DNA of 64,000 nt from Effrenium voratum (GCA_963377175.1 CAUJNA010000839.1:64501-128500); one strand, 5' to 3'; shown: positions 52,339 to 61,900, numbered from the stretch's first letter. Notes: generated by a model from the letters alone, not told the origin. Numbers and translations are program-made.

Positions 52339-52379
52339 GTCAAACGAGACATAAACCGGATTGTGATCGGGAAACGGCA

Positions 52380-53261
52380 GTGCTGTGCATCACAGCTACC
52401 GGTACACAGAGGAGTCTCTTCCGCGCAGGAATTGGAGATGAGCAGTTAGAACACGCTTGTAATGAGGCTTTCAAGGTTGAGTGGACCGGTAAAGTGCCAG
52501 GAAGGCAAAGCAGTGACAGAGGAGACCTTGCGGCCCTTGTTGTGACAGTGCATGCTTTTCCTTTCGCGGTCTGTTATACAGACAGTGAGTATGCAATTTC
52601 AAGTTACCACAAAGCGCTGGGCGCGACCTCGGAAGAAATGGACAAATGTGCAAACTCCGATTTGTTGCGCCTTCTTGCACAAGGTGTCAACAAGCATGCG
52701 GTGCGAGATTTCTCGCTTGTTAAGACCAAGGCGCATGTTTCGGTTGGGAAAATCCAGAGTGACGAACAGAGATACATTTCGGCGGGCAACTGGTTTGCCG
52801 ATCTTGCGGCTAAGGCTGCCATGCGCGGGGATGGGAAGGGTGCTCAGGATTTACATGCCAGTGTTGCGACCCAAGAAAAGAAAATTTTGAACCGCTTCCG
52901 CATCCTTTGGCATGGGCTTGTGTTGAGTACGCGTCAGTACATGAGGGCACGGAATCAGCACGACACGCAAGAGTGCAACATGCCTGAGAACAGTGTTGAA
53001 CCTGGACTTGTTGCTGGGAGAGACAGTTTTTGGAGACAAGAAGCGCCAGCTTCGTGGGTGTCACTTGGTTTCGATGCCTCTTGGCGGAATAATCTCCGAA
53101 TGTGTGTTTGGGGCGCCACTTGGTCTGCAGCTTTGATGGAGTGGATTCAGAGGCTGCGATGGCCTGATACCTGGAGTTTCATGGCTCGAGCTTGCGCTCA
53201 GTTTCGTTTTTTTTTCCGGGCTGGAGGTTCCCATCCCCGACCCGTCGTGTTCTGCCGATAA
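52380..53261 (+). CDS. RNase H-like retroelement fragment on the opposite strand
   Basis: The frame has 293 codons. Residues ~45-145 match an RNase H fold: RGDLAALVVTVHAF (the position of the Glu-bearing helix), then VCYTDSEYAISSY (the TDS Asp), then LVKTKAHVSVGK and NWFADLAAKAA (the C-terminal N-x2-AD). The rest is helical. It starts within a few bases of the LINE-B 5' break, head to head. It is probably the 3' end of another LINE whose RNase H lies after RT. Downstream plus-strand ORFs (53281-53661) may continue it. Confidence 0.6.
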   Translation: MLCITATGTQRSLFRAGIGDEQLEHACNEAFKVEWTGKVPGRQSSDRGDLAALVVTVHAFPFAVCYTDSEYAISSYHKALGATSEEMDKCANSDLLRLLAQGVNKHAVRDFSLVKTKAHVSVGKIQSDEQRYISAGNWFADLAAKAAMRGDGKGAQDLHASVATQEKKILNRFRILWHGLVLSTRQYMRARNQHDTQECNMPENSVEPGLVAGRDSFWRQEAPASWVSLGFDASWRNNLRMCVWGATWSAALMEWIQRLRWPDTWSFMARACAQFRFFFRAGGSHPRPVVFCR

Positions 53262-53280
53262 CAGGCCACTCGGGAAAGTC

Positions 53281-53661
53281 GTGAAGGCTTTCCAAGATGC
53301 TCTTCGGACGACCACTCATGTCTTTGGGGTTGTCTTTCCTTGGGATGCCAAGTCGAAGATCTTTCTTAGGACCTTGTTTCCTTGTGACAATTATGTGTGC
53401 GGTTTGGAAATCAGGCCTTTTTTTCCGGAAGCCATCCAGGTGCAGAGGACTTTACAGAATTATTTCATTCAGCATGGCCACACGCGGACGCTTTCGGCCC
53501 CGTTGAAGCTCCGCCAAGGCCCTTGGGACCCTAGAAAGGTTTTGCCCGAGGACGCTATTTTCTTACCTGTTGCGAGAGGGACGTTCTTTCAGCAGCACAA
53601 GGTCAGAATTGCCAAGGAAGGTGGAATCAAAGCTCTTCGAGCTGCTTTACAACCTGACTAG
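53281..53661 (+). CDS. Hypothetical ORF downstream of the RNase H fragment
   Basis: The frame has 126 codons: MKAFQDALRTTTHVFGVVFP, FFPEAIQVQRTLQNYFIQHG, and KVLPEDAIFLPVARGTFFQQ. Protein-like throughout, 20 bp after the preceding stop. No family recognised. Possibly the C-terminal part of the same retroelement protein after a frameshift. Confidence 0.45.
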   Translation: MKAFQDALRTTTHVFGVVFPWDAKSKIFLRTLFPCDNYVCGLEIRPFFPEAIQVQRTLQNYFIQHGHTRTLSAPLKLRQGPWDPRKVLPEDAIFLPVARGTFFQQHKVRIAKEGGIKALRAALQPD

Positions 53662-54120
53662 GACCTGGGAGGGGTCTCTCGCCGGTTCCGGTTCGGTGGT
53701 GTCTGGTGGTTTTGGTTTGATGGGTTTAGATGCGCCATGGATTCCTCTTGCGGACGCTGCATTTTGCTATACATCACTGGATGTGCAGTTCTTGCAGCTT
53801 GCCGGAACAACTTGTTGCGCCGGGGCACTACGGTTTTTACTGAATCGGTTCTGGCATGGATTGGTGCATGGGAGGAGGGTCATCTCTGACCTGAAGCCGT
53901 GAAACGCTGGCTGGAATTTGTTGCGCAGGCTGGCAACGGTCATTGCTGGTGTACACTTTGCCAATCGTGCATGGGCAGTACTCTTCAGCCGGACGCTTTC
54001 AACGCTGACTGGAGCAGACATCGTGGGGTATAGCTGCGCTTCTGCGAAAATGAGAGGAGAATATCTCTTCATCATGCTGGAGTCCTGGGCAAATCTTTGC
54101 GGTGTACAGTATGGTAGGCT
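53662..54120. other. No gene recognised
   Basis: A plus-strand frame to 53902 and another to 54229 are open but without protein character. Nothing else is seen. Confidence 0.35.
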
Positions 54121-54124
54121 CTGT

Positions 54125-54405
54125 TTGGTAATTACAGCCAGCGGACAGGACGCAAGGACCTGCGATGTTCTTGCGCTGCTTCTCAAACATCCAGCGGAAG
54201 GGACGCTAGGACCCTTGATTTGTGCATGATGGAGTTTCTGTGGAGTTCGCATGGATTAGGCTTGTACAGGCTTTTTTATTCAAACCTGTTTGCACAGGAT
54301 TTCCTTGTTCTGTCTTGCCTCAGCGTGTGTTACAGCCAGCGGTTGGGACGCCAGTACCCATGAGGGAATTACAGCCAGCGGCAGGGACGCCAGGACCCTC
54401 GATGG
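54125..54405. repeat. Short interspersed motif attacagccagcgg
   Basis: The motif ttacagccagcgg followed by gggacgc(c/a)agga or a near variant occurs at about 54130, 54333 and 54370. It lies immediately before the 25-bp motif array, whose design (short conserved core, variable spacer) is similar. Confidence 0.75.
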
Positions 54406-54740
54406 CTTTTGGGCTTTGGCTTGGGCTGGTTTGGTGGCTCTTTGGCTTTGCGGTTCGGAGCTTGGAGGGTTACCGGCCCTTCGGGCCGAGTGGAGTGCTC
54501 GGCCGCGCCATGGTTTGCGAGATGATTGGATGAGACGCAATGCGGTGGGGGCTACGCAAGGTTCCTTGAGGGCTTGGAGGTGGAGACGCTTTTATTCTTA
54601 TTGGAGGCTTGCAACCTGGGCATATGGTATTGCATTTCAGTTTGCGGCACTCTTGGGCAAGGTCATCATGTTAGATGCTGCGGTCCTTTCCTAGACTTTT
54701 TGGACTCATTGCGCGGAGCATGGGTTGAGACTTTAAGCTT

Positions 54741-55960
54741 TTGCTGGCGTACTGCGGGGTCGCTCCCGGTCTCAAAATGGGCTGGATGCCTGCAGGTATC
54801 GAAGCACTGGGCTCAGTCGGCCGTTGTCTCTCTCGGCAATGGTCTGCAAGGCTGCGAGGGCATCAGATTTGAATGATATATCAGAGTTTTTACGGATTTG
54901 CCTACGAGATGCTCGCAATGCTGGCGTACTGCAGGGTCGCTCCTGACGAGCTTGTCTTGGTGAATCGGATGTGGTTGTTTTGTCTTTTTGCAGGGCAATG
55001 TTTCAGAAGGTACACTTCAACTGGCGTACTGCGGGGTCGCTCCCGATCAGCTGGCGTACTGCAGGGTCGCTCCTGATGTGACGTGAACTTTGCTTGGTGG
55101 CTTGAATTTGGCTGTTTGATTCGCTTTGCAGCGCAAGGGTGCGGAAGGCACTTTTTGCTGGCGTACTGCGGGGTCGCTCCCGGTCACGGAAGGTGCAATG
55201 GTCCAGCGGACATCACTGTGCTAGCAGAACGTACAACCACTATGAAGATGGAGCTCGCTTGCATGCAGGGGGTTTCATATCTGATTTGCAGGCCTTGGTT
55301 ATTTGCGAGAAAGGACATTACAAAGCAGCAGGGGCGACGTCGGATTCGGATGCTTGCTACAACAAGGGCGTCTTGGCAGCTTCATCGCCTTGTGCACGAA
55401 ATGCTGGCGTACTGCGGGGTCGCTCCTGATGCGACAGGAACTTGGTTCATATGCACAGGTTTGGGCGGACTCGGTTTTTCATTTGGTCGGCAACTGAAGT
55501 AAGACAGGGTGTGTGGCTTTGCGCTCCCAGGAATGTACACTTTTCTGGCGTACTGCGGGGTCGCTCCCGGTTACGGGAGGTGCAATGGTCATGCGGACAT
55601 CACTGTGCAAGTAGAATGCACAACCACAATGAAGATGGAGCTCGCTTGCGCGCCGGGGGTTTTGTATTTATTTTGCTGGCCGTGGTCATTTGCGAGAAAA
55701 GACATTACAAAGCAGCAGAGGCGACGTCGGATTCGAATGCTTGCTACAACAAGGGCATCTTGACAGCTTCATCGCCCTGTGCATCTTATGCAGGCGTACT
55801 GCGGGGTCGCTCCCGATGTGAAACCAACTTGGGTCAGTTGCATAGGTTTGGGCGGGCTCTGGTTTTTCATTTGGTCGGCAACTGGTGTAAGACGGGGTGT
55901 GTGGCCTTGCACTTCCGGGAAATGTACACGTTTGCTGGCGAACTGCAGGGTCGCTCCTGG
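54741..55960. repeat. Interspersed 25-bp motif array (nine copies)
   Basis: The core tggcgtactgcggggtcgct + ccc/cct occurs at about 54741, 54920, 55021, 55050, 55158, 55403, 55545, 55792 and 55935, all in the same orientation, with gaps of 28-245 bp. Copies alternate between two forms (gcggggtcgctcccg and gcagggtcgctcctg). Part of the interval is a larger duplication with a ~387-bp period (55158 to 55545 and on), including ggacatcactgtgc and aaagacattacaaagcagca. No ORF is maintained. Not CRISPR: spacing is irregular and spacers are partly duplicated. Confidence 0.9.
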
Positions 55961-56515
55961 TACAGTCACGGACACGCTGGAATCGATGGCGTGACGGTGG
56001 AAGTTTGTGATGGGAGGAGATAGTTTGACTATGTGCCAACCTTGGTTCTGCAGTGTGCATTATTTACATCGCTCGGAATGCGTCACAAGGAACGTGCTCT
56101 GGCGTTTGAAAGCAATCTGCAGGGTCTTAACCCTTTCGTTCTGCATGATGGCGGTGATACTCCGCAGATGCATCCCGAGCACAATGCTTGAGGATGGTAC
56201 GCATTTTTTTACTTGCATGCCGCATGCCTTCTGGCAGCTAGGAGTTTGGACTCTTTGTGCACTACGATAGCCTGGTGGGGTCGGGCTTTTTATGGTTTGG
56301 ATTGGTCCCTCTGTACAGTTTTCGGGACATTTGGATGGGATGTAGTCGCGGGCCTCGCGCCCTTGTTAGGGGCCTCGTTTCCGCTTCGGCTGAGCGATGG
56401 CCCGGCACGTATCTGTGAGTCTCCGATTAAAAAAAGATTGGTCCGAGCATGCGAAACTGCTTGAGCCGCGCCCTTGCCTGCGCGTGCTTTGTTGCGCTGG
56501 TGGTAATTGTTAAAC
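55961..56515. other. No gene recognised
   Basis: Short frames only. This is the flank between the motif array and the viral methyltransferase remnant. Confidence 0.35.
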
Positions 56516-56845
56516 ATGCCGAGACTGCTGGAGCTGTTTTGCGGCACAAAGTCGATTGGCCGAGCCTTCGAGGCGGCTGGGTGGGAGGTCGTCTCCCTGG
56601 ACATCGTGTCGAAATTTGAGCCCACGATCCTGTGCGACATCCGGAGCTGGGACTACGCGCTGTTTCCGCCGGGGCGCTTTGACATGGTCTGGGCCAGCCC
56701 GGTCTAAGGGGGGCCTCGACTCATGGATGGCCAGCGCGAGAGGGTCAAGGGGCAGTCGCGCGAGAGCATTCCTACGGCGCTGTGCGAGGAGATTGCGAGC
56801 GCGGCCACGGCAGAGCTTGCGGATCGGCTGAGCATCCCGGACTGA
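56516..56845 (+). pseudogene. Viral-type C5 DNA methyltransferase, internally deleted
   Basis: The ATG at 56516 gives MPRLLELFCGTKSIGRAFEA followed by AGWEVVSLDI, the motif I/II region of a compact C5 methyltransferase type found in phages and algal viruses (LFCGTKS). The frame runs to RFDMVWASPV and stops at 56707, where ASPPC (motif IV) would be expected. After a gap another plus frame has ESIPTALCEEIASAATAELA, like the C-terminal IPxxLCExI element, ending at 56845. The catalytic middle (PC, ENP) is lost, so the gene is dead. High GC, like the viral genes; opposite in orientation to copy 2 structural genes. Confidence 0.7.
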
Positions 56846-56894
56846 AGTGAGGAGCATTTCTTATAAGATTTTTTAATGACCCTAACGAGCTCAT

Positions 56895-57180
56895 TTTTTT
56901 TCTTAGCAGGCATGCGCTCCGACGGCGGCCAATAAGCCGCCCCACGTGGCATAGCGCCACTGTCCGAAGACTGCGCCTCCACACTTTGGGCAGGACTTGC
57001 AGCTGACGCGGCACCCATCTATCTCGTCACTCTCAGCAGGAGCGGGTTGCCCCACAGCTGCAGCTCCTCCAAAGTGCGCGAGGCATCTTCGATCAGCAGC
57101 CGCGCGGCGTGCAGGCAGCGCATCAGCGGCTCGCTGCAGGGCTTCTCAGCGCAATCCAGCACCTGCGCAGCCGCGGCCAG
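56895..57180 (-). CDS. Small zinc-ribbon-like ORF
   Basis: The minus-strand reads MRCLHAARLLIEDASRTLEE, LQLWGNPLLLR, then with a frameshift DGCRVSCKSCPKCGGAVFGQ followed by WRYATWGGLLAA. CxxCPKCGG is a typical half zinc ribbon. It faces the methyltransferase remnant tail to tail. It may be a small viral gene; no family assigned. Confidence 0.35.
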
Positions 57181-57185
57181 GCGGT

Positions 57186-58515
57186 CACCGGGCTGGGGGT
57201 GGAAAGATCCGTCTCGGACGTAGTGGCGCTCACCGGGCTGGAGGCGGAAAGATCCGTCTCTCCACAATGATCCATCTCGGGCCAGGGTACTTTCCTACTC
57301 TAAGGAGAGGCAGTCGGACTGGAGGCGGGAAATGGCGCGCCGGGCTGGAGGTGGAAAGATCCGTCTCGGACCTTGGAATAAAAAGCCCTCTAGGTAGTGG
57401 CGCTCACCGGGCTGGAGGCGGAAAGATCCGTCTCAGGGAATTTCCTACTTTCAGGAGATGGAAACATTTCTTGTTCCCACAAAAGGCGCTCACCGGGCTG
57501 GAGGTGTCCGTCTCGGACCTTGGGATAAAAGCCCTCTAGGTAGTGGCGCTCACCGGGCTGGAGGCGGAAAGATCCGTCTCAGTGAATTTCCTCCAGGAGA
57601 TGGAAAGATCCGTCTCGAAAATTTCTTGTTCCACCGGGCTGCAGGTGGGAAGATCCGTCTCGGACCTTGGGATAAAAGCCCTCTAGGTAGTGGCGCTCAC
57701 CGGGCTGGAGGCGGAAAGATCCGTCTCAGGGAATTTCCCAATCCAGGAGATGGAAAGATCCGTCTCGAAAATTTCTTGTTTCCAGGAGAGGCGCTCACCG
57801 GGCTGGAGGTGGGAAGATCCGTCTCGGACCTTGGGATAAAAGCCTTCTGGGTAGAGGCGGTCACCGGGCTGGAGGCGGAAAGGTCCGTCTCGGACCTTGG
57901 GATAAAAGCTTTCTAGGTAGTGGCGCTCACCGGGCTGGAGGCGGAAAGATCCGTCTCAGGGAATTTCCTACTCCCAGGAGATGGAAAGATTTGTCTCGAA
58001 AATTTCTTGTTCCCAGGAGAGGCGCTCACCGGGCTGGAGGTGGGAAGGTCCGTCTCGGACCTTGGGATAAAAGCCGTCTAGGTAGTGGCGCTCACCGGGC
58101 TGGAGGCGGAAAGGTCCGTCTCAGGGAATTTCCTACTCCCAGGAGATGGAAAGATCCGTCTCGAAAATTTCTTGTTCCCAGGAGAGGCGCTCACCGGGCT
58201 GGAGGCGGGAAGATCCGTCTCGGACCTTGGGATAAAAGCCCCCTAGGTAGAGGCGGTCACCGGGCTGGAGGCGGGAAGATCCGTCTCGGGGAATTTCCTA
58301 CTCCCAGGATGGAAAGATCCGTGTCGAAAATTTCTTGTTTCCAGGAGAGGCGCTCACCGGACTGGAGGCGGGAAGATCCGTCTCGGATCTTGGGATAAAA
58401 GCCCCCTAGGTAGCCGTCTCGGAAATTTCTTGTTCCCAGGAGAGGCGATAAAAAGCCCCTAGGTAGAGGCGGTCACCGGGCTGGAGGCGGGAAGATCCGT
58501 CTCTCGGAAAAAGAA
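57186..58515. repeat. Tandem array of gctcaccgggctggaggcgg / aagatccgtctc units
   Basis: More than fifteen copies of ccgggctggagg(c/t)gg(g/a)aagatccgtctc are arranged in higher-order units of ~150-230 bp. These contain cttgggataaaagcc, tctaggtagtggcg, gaatttcctactcccaggag and aaaatttcttgttcccagg in fixed order. The array lies between the methyltransferase remnant and the major capsid gene of viral copy 2. The many ORFs across it are products of the repeat. Confidence 0.95.
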
Positions 58516-58547
58516 TTCCCAAGGGCACTCGCCTGCGAAAATGATCC

Positions 58548-58624
58548 GCGCCCGGGTGGAATCGAGCCCGCGGTCTGTAAGCTTCAGAGCTGCAGAGCCT
58601 CTTCCAATTGAGCTATGGATCCTT
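58548..58624 (-). other. tRNA-like sequence (degenerate)
   Basis: The minus strand reads ggatccatagctcaattgga, a tRNA-like 5' acceptor and D-arm, and later gctcgattccacc followed by cgcggatca, a T-loop-like and partial acceptor complement. The D-stem pairs at three of four positions. The anticodon arm has an extra ~6 nt and the T-stem is mispaired. Probably a tRNA relic beside the capsid gene end, not a functional tRNA. Confidence 0.25.
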
Positions 58625-58625
58625 A

Positions 58626-59885
58626 CTAGTCAAGCACTGAGACTTCAGTCCCAGAGAGCGTCACCAGCTGATAGGCTATCAGGTGGATGAACACATCCGT
58701 CATCGTGCCGTCGAGCGCCTTGAAGGTGAACCGAGCCAGGTCGCCCGAACGAGTGCTGACGCCACTGAGGGGCATCTTGGGCACTCGCTCTGTCGGGAAG
58801 CCCGCGATGAAGCTGTGGCGCAGGTAGCCAGCGCGGTCGATGTCGATGTTGCGCACCGTGTCGTCGTAGGTCCCCGCAAGGACCGAGAGGAAGTGGAAGT
58901 GCTCCGAGGCTCCCTTCATAGGGTTGTGCGGGTACTGCAGGCTGCCCAGCTGCATCTGCGACTCCAGGAGACTGTCTTCCTGCTTGGCCGCACCGATGGG
59001 GGCCACGTCCTGCCCCGGGTTGGCCAGCAGGTGGATCTTAGAGCCAAAAAGTCACGAACGCTCCCATGAGTTTCGTGAAGGCGCGCGCCACGGTGACGTT
59101 GTGCTCCGCCACGCCCGGAGGCACCGTGGACTGCTGCGTGTGCACCGTGGGGTAGCTGAACACGAGCGACCTTCCTGAGAGGAGCACGCGGTTGAAGGAC
59201 TCTACCAGCGCAGAGTCCAGGACGACCTGGGAGGCCAGAACTCGGACGTTCTGGATCTCGAAGTCGGTGCTCAGCGTGGCTCCCGCCGGGTGCGCCCCGG
59301 CGTTCTCAGACCACAGCGCAGTCGTGGCGTCCGCAAACTCGATCTCTATCACCAGGTTCAGCTGCGGCGGCAGCATCTTGCCGCAGCGCAGGATGCCCAC
59401 CATGGTGGGGCGCAGCAACACGTCCACGTAGCCACTCTGATCACCGCGCGGGGTGTCCGAGAGTTGTTCACCTCGTCGAAGCCCTCCACGGCCTTGTTCT
59501 GGTTGTACTCGCGGCCCTTCAGCAGGTCATGCACGGCCACGGTGCGGCCGTAGTAGTTAATGTCGTCGCAGCGCTGGCCGTTGGCGAAGACCTGGATCCT
59601 CTGGATGAAACAGGCGGGGTTCGGAGTGGCAGGCGCCAGCGGGTTGGTGGCGTCCGTGTTTCTGACTCTGAAGGCGATCTTGATAGACTCGGGGTCGATG
59701 AACGAGGTGCCGCTGGTCAGCGGAATGCGGCAGACCCTCGAGGTGGCGGGGGAGAAGGAGCTCAGCGAGCTGGGGAAATACTGCACGTCGTGCCGTGCGG
59801 TCACGTAGTTGGTGTTGCTGGTTTTCAGCTTGTAGTCCAGGCTCTGCATCAACTCATCCTGTGCTCCGGCTGTGACTACCTCCAT
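58626..59885 (-). pseudogene. Major capsid protein, nearly complete (viral copy 2)
   Basis: Three minus-strand frames give one ~415-residue protein. It begins MEVVTAGAQDELMQSLDYKL, then VQYFPSSLSSFSPATSRVC, IQRIQVFANGQRCDDINYYG and KAVEGFDEVNN. After a frameshift near 59450 it continues MLPPQLNLVIEIEFADATTA, LASQVVLDSALVESFNRVLL and VFSYPTVHTQQSTVPPGVAE. After another near 59040 comes DSLLESQMQLGSLQYPHNPM, then FHFLSVLAGTYDDTVRNIDI, ending SGTEVSVLD. Size, beta-rich composition, two-half layout and context with a packaging ATPase suggest a double-jelly-roll capsid of the polinton-like type. The family call is by context and pattern. Two frameshifts make it non-functional. Confidence 0.75.
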
Positions 59886-59938
59886 GCTTCTTTACATGTA
59901 GCGCAACACTCATTTTCGCTCGTACGGCGAAGGAGAGT

Positions 59939-61105
59939 CTAGGCCGCCTCGATGTCTCGGGCCAGCTGGTCGTAGCTCGGCGGAGGCAGGCGGCTCTGGC
60001 GTCCTGAGCTGCGGGAGCTTGCCCGGGAGTTCGGCTGGGTCACAGGGCTCAGGCCCCAGGAGAAGGGGCGCGGGGTGTGATTGGCCTGCGCCTGGACTCG
60101 GAAGCCAGACTGCGAGGAGGCGCGGCTGCTTGCGGGGCTGCCTGAAGTGCTGCTGCCGGAGCGCAGCGTGAAGTGCTGGGGCTGCGTGGCGTCGTTCATG
60201 TTGTTGGCGGACCGGACGTCCTGCACGGCTGCGTCCTCACTGCCCTGCTGAGGCCGGAAGAGTGTGTTCTCCAACACCCAGCCCGTGCCGCGGGCCAGGC
60301 CGTAGGCTGCGCCGCCTGCGAGTCCCACGGCCAACTGCCGTTGCCGCCGCGCCAACTCCCGCCATGGCAGCCATCGCTCCAGCAACCTCTCCCGCTGTGG
60401 GTGCGAGGGCTGCTGCTCCTTCGGCCAGGCCCCCCAAGTACCCGAAGGCTCCACCCACGCCCTCGGCGGCGACGGCTCCCTCCTCCGCAGCCACTGCTGC
60501 CGTCTCCTCTATGGCCTGTGCTGCGCCACGCTCCACCTCCTGCGCGCGCTGCCCCGCCTCGTCCAGGAGGCGCTCTACGTCGTCGGGTCGGCCTATGATC
60601 TGCGGCGGCTGCGGCTGCGGCCCTGGGCGGGGCAATACGTTCACTCGGCTGCGTCCTGGGGGAGCTGAGAGCGGAAGGCCTGCACCGCCGCGAGCCCTGC
60701 TGCTCCTGCGCCCACAAGGTCCGCTGCTGCCTGCGCTCCGTCGGCCGCACTGCGCAGACGGCCCGTAATGGAGGGCGGGCCCTGTCCGTTGTTTGTCTCT
60801 GGGTCTCCTGCGAGGTCGTCCTCGCCGAAGCGGTTTCCTCCGCCTTGGCGCATCGGGCCAAGTCCTCGTCCGTGGCCTCAGAAGCCTTCCTCTGGAATCG
60901 CCCTCAGGGGCGTGTGCTGCAGAGGCTGCGGGCTGGGGTCCTCGCTGGACTGCACGAAGTCGTCCAAGTAGAAGTGGCTCGTGATGAACGTGGTGGCCTT
61001 GCGGTCCGGCTGGTCCAGGGGCAGCGGCTCATTCCGCTCCAGGTAGCCCACCACCTGCTCGAAGCGCGGGCGCTGGCTGAAGCCGTGGGCCCGAAGCGTC
61101 TTCAT
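59939..61105 (-). pseudogene. Gly/Ala-rich putative virion protein (viral copy 2), frameshifted
   Basis: Collinear with 43960-45090. The pieces are MKTLRAHGFSQRPRFEQVVG (from 61105), QGPPSITGRLRSAADGAQAA, DEAGQRAQEVERGAAQAIEE, then a hydrophobic GVGGAFGYLGGLAEGAAALA and AGEVAGAMAAMAGVGAAATA. After a shift comes GLAGGAAYGLARGTGWVLEN, and the C-terminus is YDQLARDIEAA at 59939. Copy 2 preserves more of the hydrophobic middle than copy 1, so a membrane-active or internal scaffold role is plausible. Four frames are involved; not functional. Confidence 0.6.
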
Positions 61106-61116
61106 CTCTTTAAGGG

Positions 61117-61403
61117 TTACTGCGCGGCAACTTCGCCCGCTGCGCGTTCGACGCCCCTGCGCTCGGCGCGCGCGTAGCGCAGCTGAGGGACCTGGCGGCG
61201 CACGGCCTCCGTCAGCTCACGTCGTCCAGGTGCCGCTGCCCCTCTTGGGCCAGCCTGCGTTCCCCTAGCCAATTATTGAAGGCCCGCGCCTCCTCCAGCT
61301 CTCGCTGGCGCTTCAGCAGCAGCGGCTGCAGGTCGTGGCTCACATACGTCTTTCGGAACCACCGGAGCATCTGAGGCTCGTTGCGAGGTTCAGGGGACAT
61401 CAT
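61117..61403 (-). pseudogene. Small conserved viral protein (viral copy 2)
   Basis: MMSPEPRNEPQMLRWFRKTY, LQPLLLKRQRELEEARAFNN, WLGERRLAQEGQRHLDD, then a frameshift at about 61212, then RRQVPQLRYARAERRGVERA and AAGEVAAQ. Counterpart of 43698-43955, lacking its internal stop but with one frameshift of its own. Confidence 0.6.
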
Positions 61404-61427
61404 CGTGCTTTTCATACCAGCACGCTA

Positions 61428-61690
61428 GCGCCCGCCGTCAGCCGGTCGTACGCCGACTGCCTCTCCAGCATGCACATGGCGCGCTCGGACGAGGCGCTTC
61501 TACAGGCTCGGGCCGTACCTCGCTGTGTACCTCGGGCCGTACCTCTCTGTGTACCTCGGGCTCGGGCTGTACCTCGGGCTGTACCTCGGGCTCTAGCTGT
61601 GGCTCAGCCTTGGGCGCTGCCTTGGGCTTGGGCGCTGCCTTGGGCTTGGGAGCCGCTGAGACACCTGCGCTTCCGGCTGACAGACCTGGA
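61428..61690 (-). pseudogene. Lys/Pro/Glu-rich protein (viral copy 2)
   Basis: The minus strand reads SAAPKPKAAPKPKAAPKAEP, then EPEVQPEVQPEPEVHREVRP. After a frameshift comes ERAMCMLERQSAYDRLTAG and SVLV at the end, which matches the C-terminus of the copy-1 Lys/Pro-rich gene. The repeat (Ala-Pro-Lys, then Pro-Glu-Val) is disordered and charged. Likely DNA- or core-associated. Confidence 0.5.
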
Positions 61691-61798
61691 AGGCCAAGTC
61701 GTCCGACTGCGGGGCTCGTCCTTGTCCTTCGTGCTGTTTTTGGATCACGTCTAATTCCTCGAAGGTCTTTTAAAAAAATATTTTCTATTAAAAAACCG

Positions 61799-61900
61799 AT
61801 GAAGCAAGCGCAACCGGCGCCAAGGCCTAGAGGCAGAATTCTGGGTAGTAAAAACAAGCCCAAGCCGCCCGAGCTGCCCCTGCCGAAGAGCAAAAAATGA
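61799..61900 (+). CDS. Small AT-hook ORF on the opposite strand within viral copy 2
   Basis: The ATG at 61799 gives MKQAQPAPRPRGRILGSKNK, then KPPELPLPKSKK and TGA, 33 codons. RGRxxGSKNK matches the AT-hook of the copy-1 protein, but here it is read on the plus strand, against the other copy-2 structural genes. AT-rich DNA (ttttctattaaaaaacc) precedes it. Its stop overlaps the next start (ATGA at 61897). Confidence 0.5.
   Translation: MKQAQPAPRPRGRILGSKNKPKPPELPLPKSKK

Larger units (their letters stand above)
46772..52385 (-). mobile_element. LINE-B: non-LTR retrotransposon carrying a DNMT gene
   Basis: On the minus strand the order is an endonuclease tail (PFPDHNPVYVSFDL, ~52380-52340), the RT region (52338-49387), a C5 methyltransferase gene (49003-47412) and a further ORF (47398-46772). 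All are in the same orientation with only small gaps and a few frameshifts, which suggests one element or two nested ones. It is truncated at about 52385, exactly where a plus-strand RNase H frame starts. The right viral boundary is within a few bp of 46780. DNMT capture by retrotransposons is known in dinoflagellates and charophytes. That the DNMT belongs to this LINE is inferred from position and strand. Confidence 0.6.

Noticed and set aside
53281..53902. A DNA polymerase or helicase in the plus-strand ORFs after the RNase H fragment
   Set aside because: No polymerase or helicase motif could be found; left as hypothetical.
54741..55960. CRISPR-like appearance of the repeated 25-bp motif
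   Set aside because: Spacing is irregular (28-245 bp), some spacers are duplicated, repeats vary between two forms, no cas genes are present, and the DNA is eukaryotic.
57186..58515. ORFs with repeated AHRAGGGKIRLG
   Set aside because: Translation of the tandem array; frames break at each higher-order unit.
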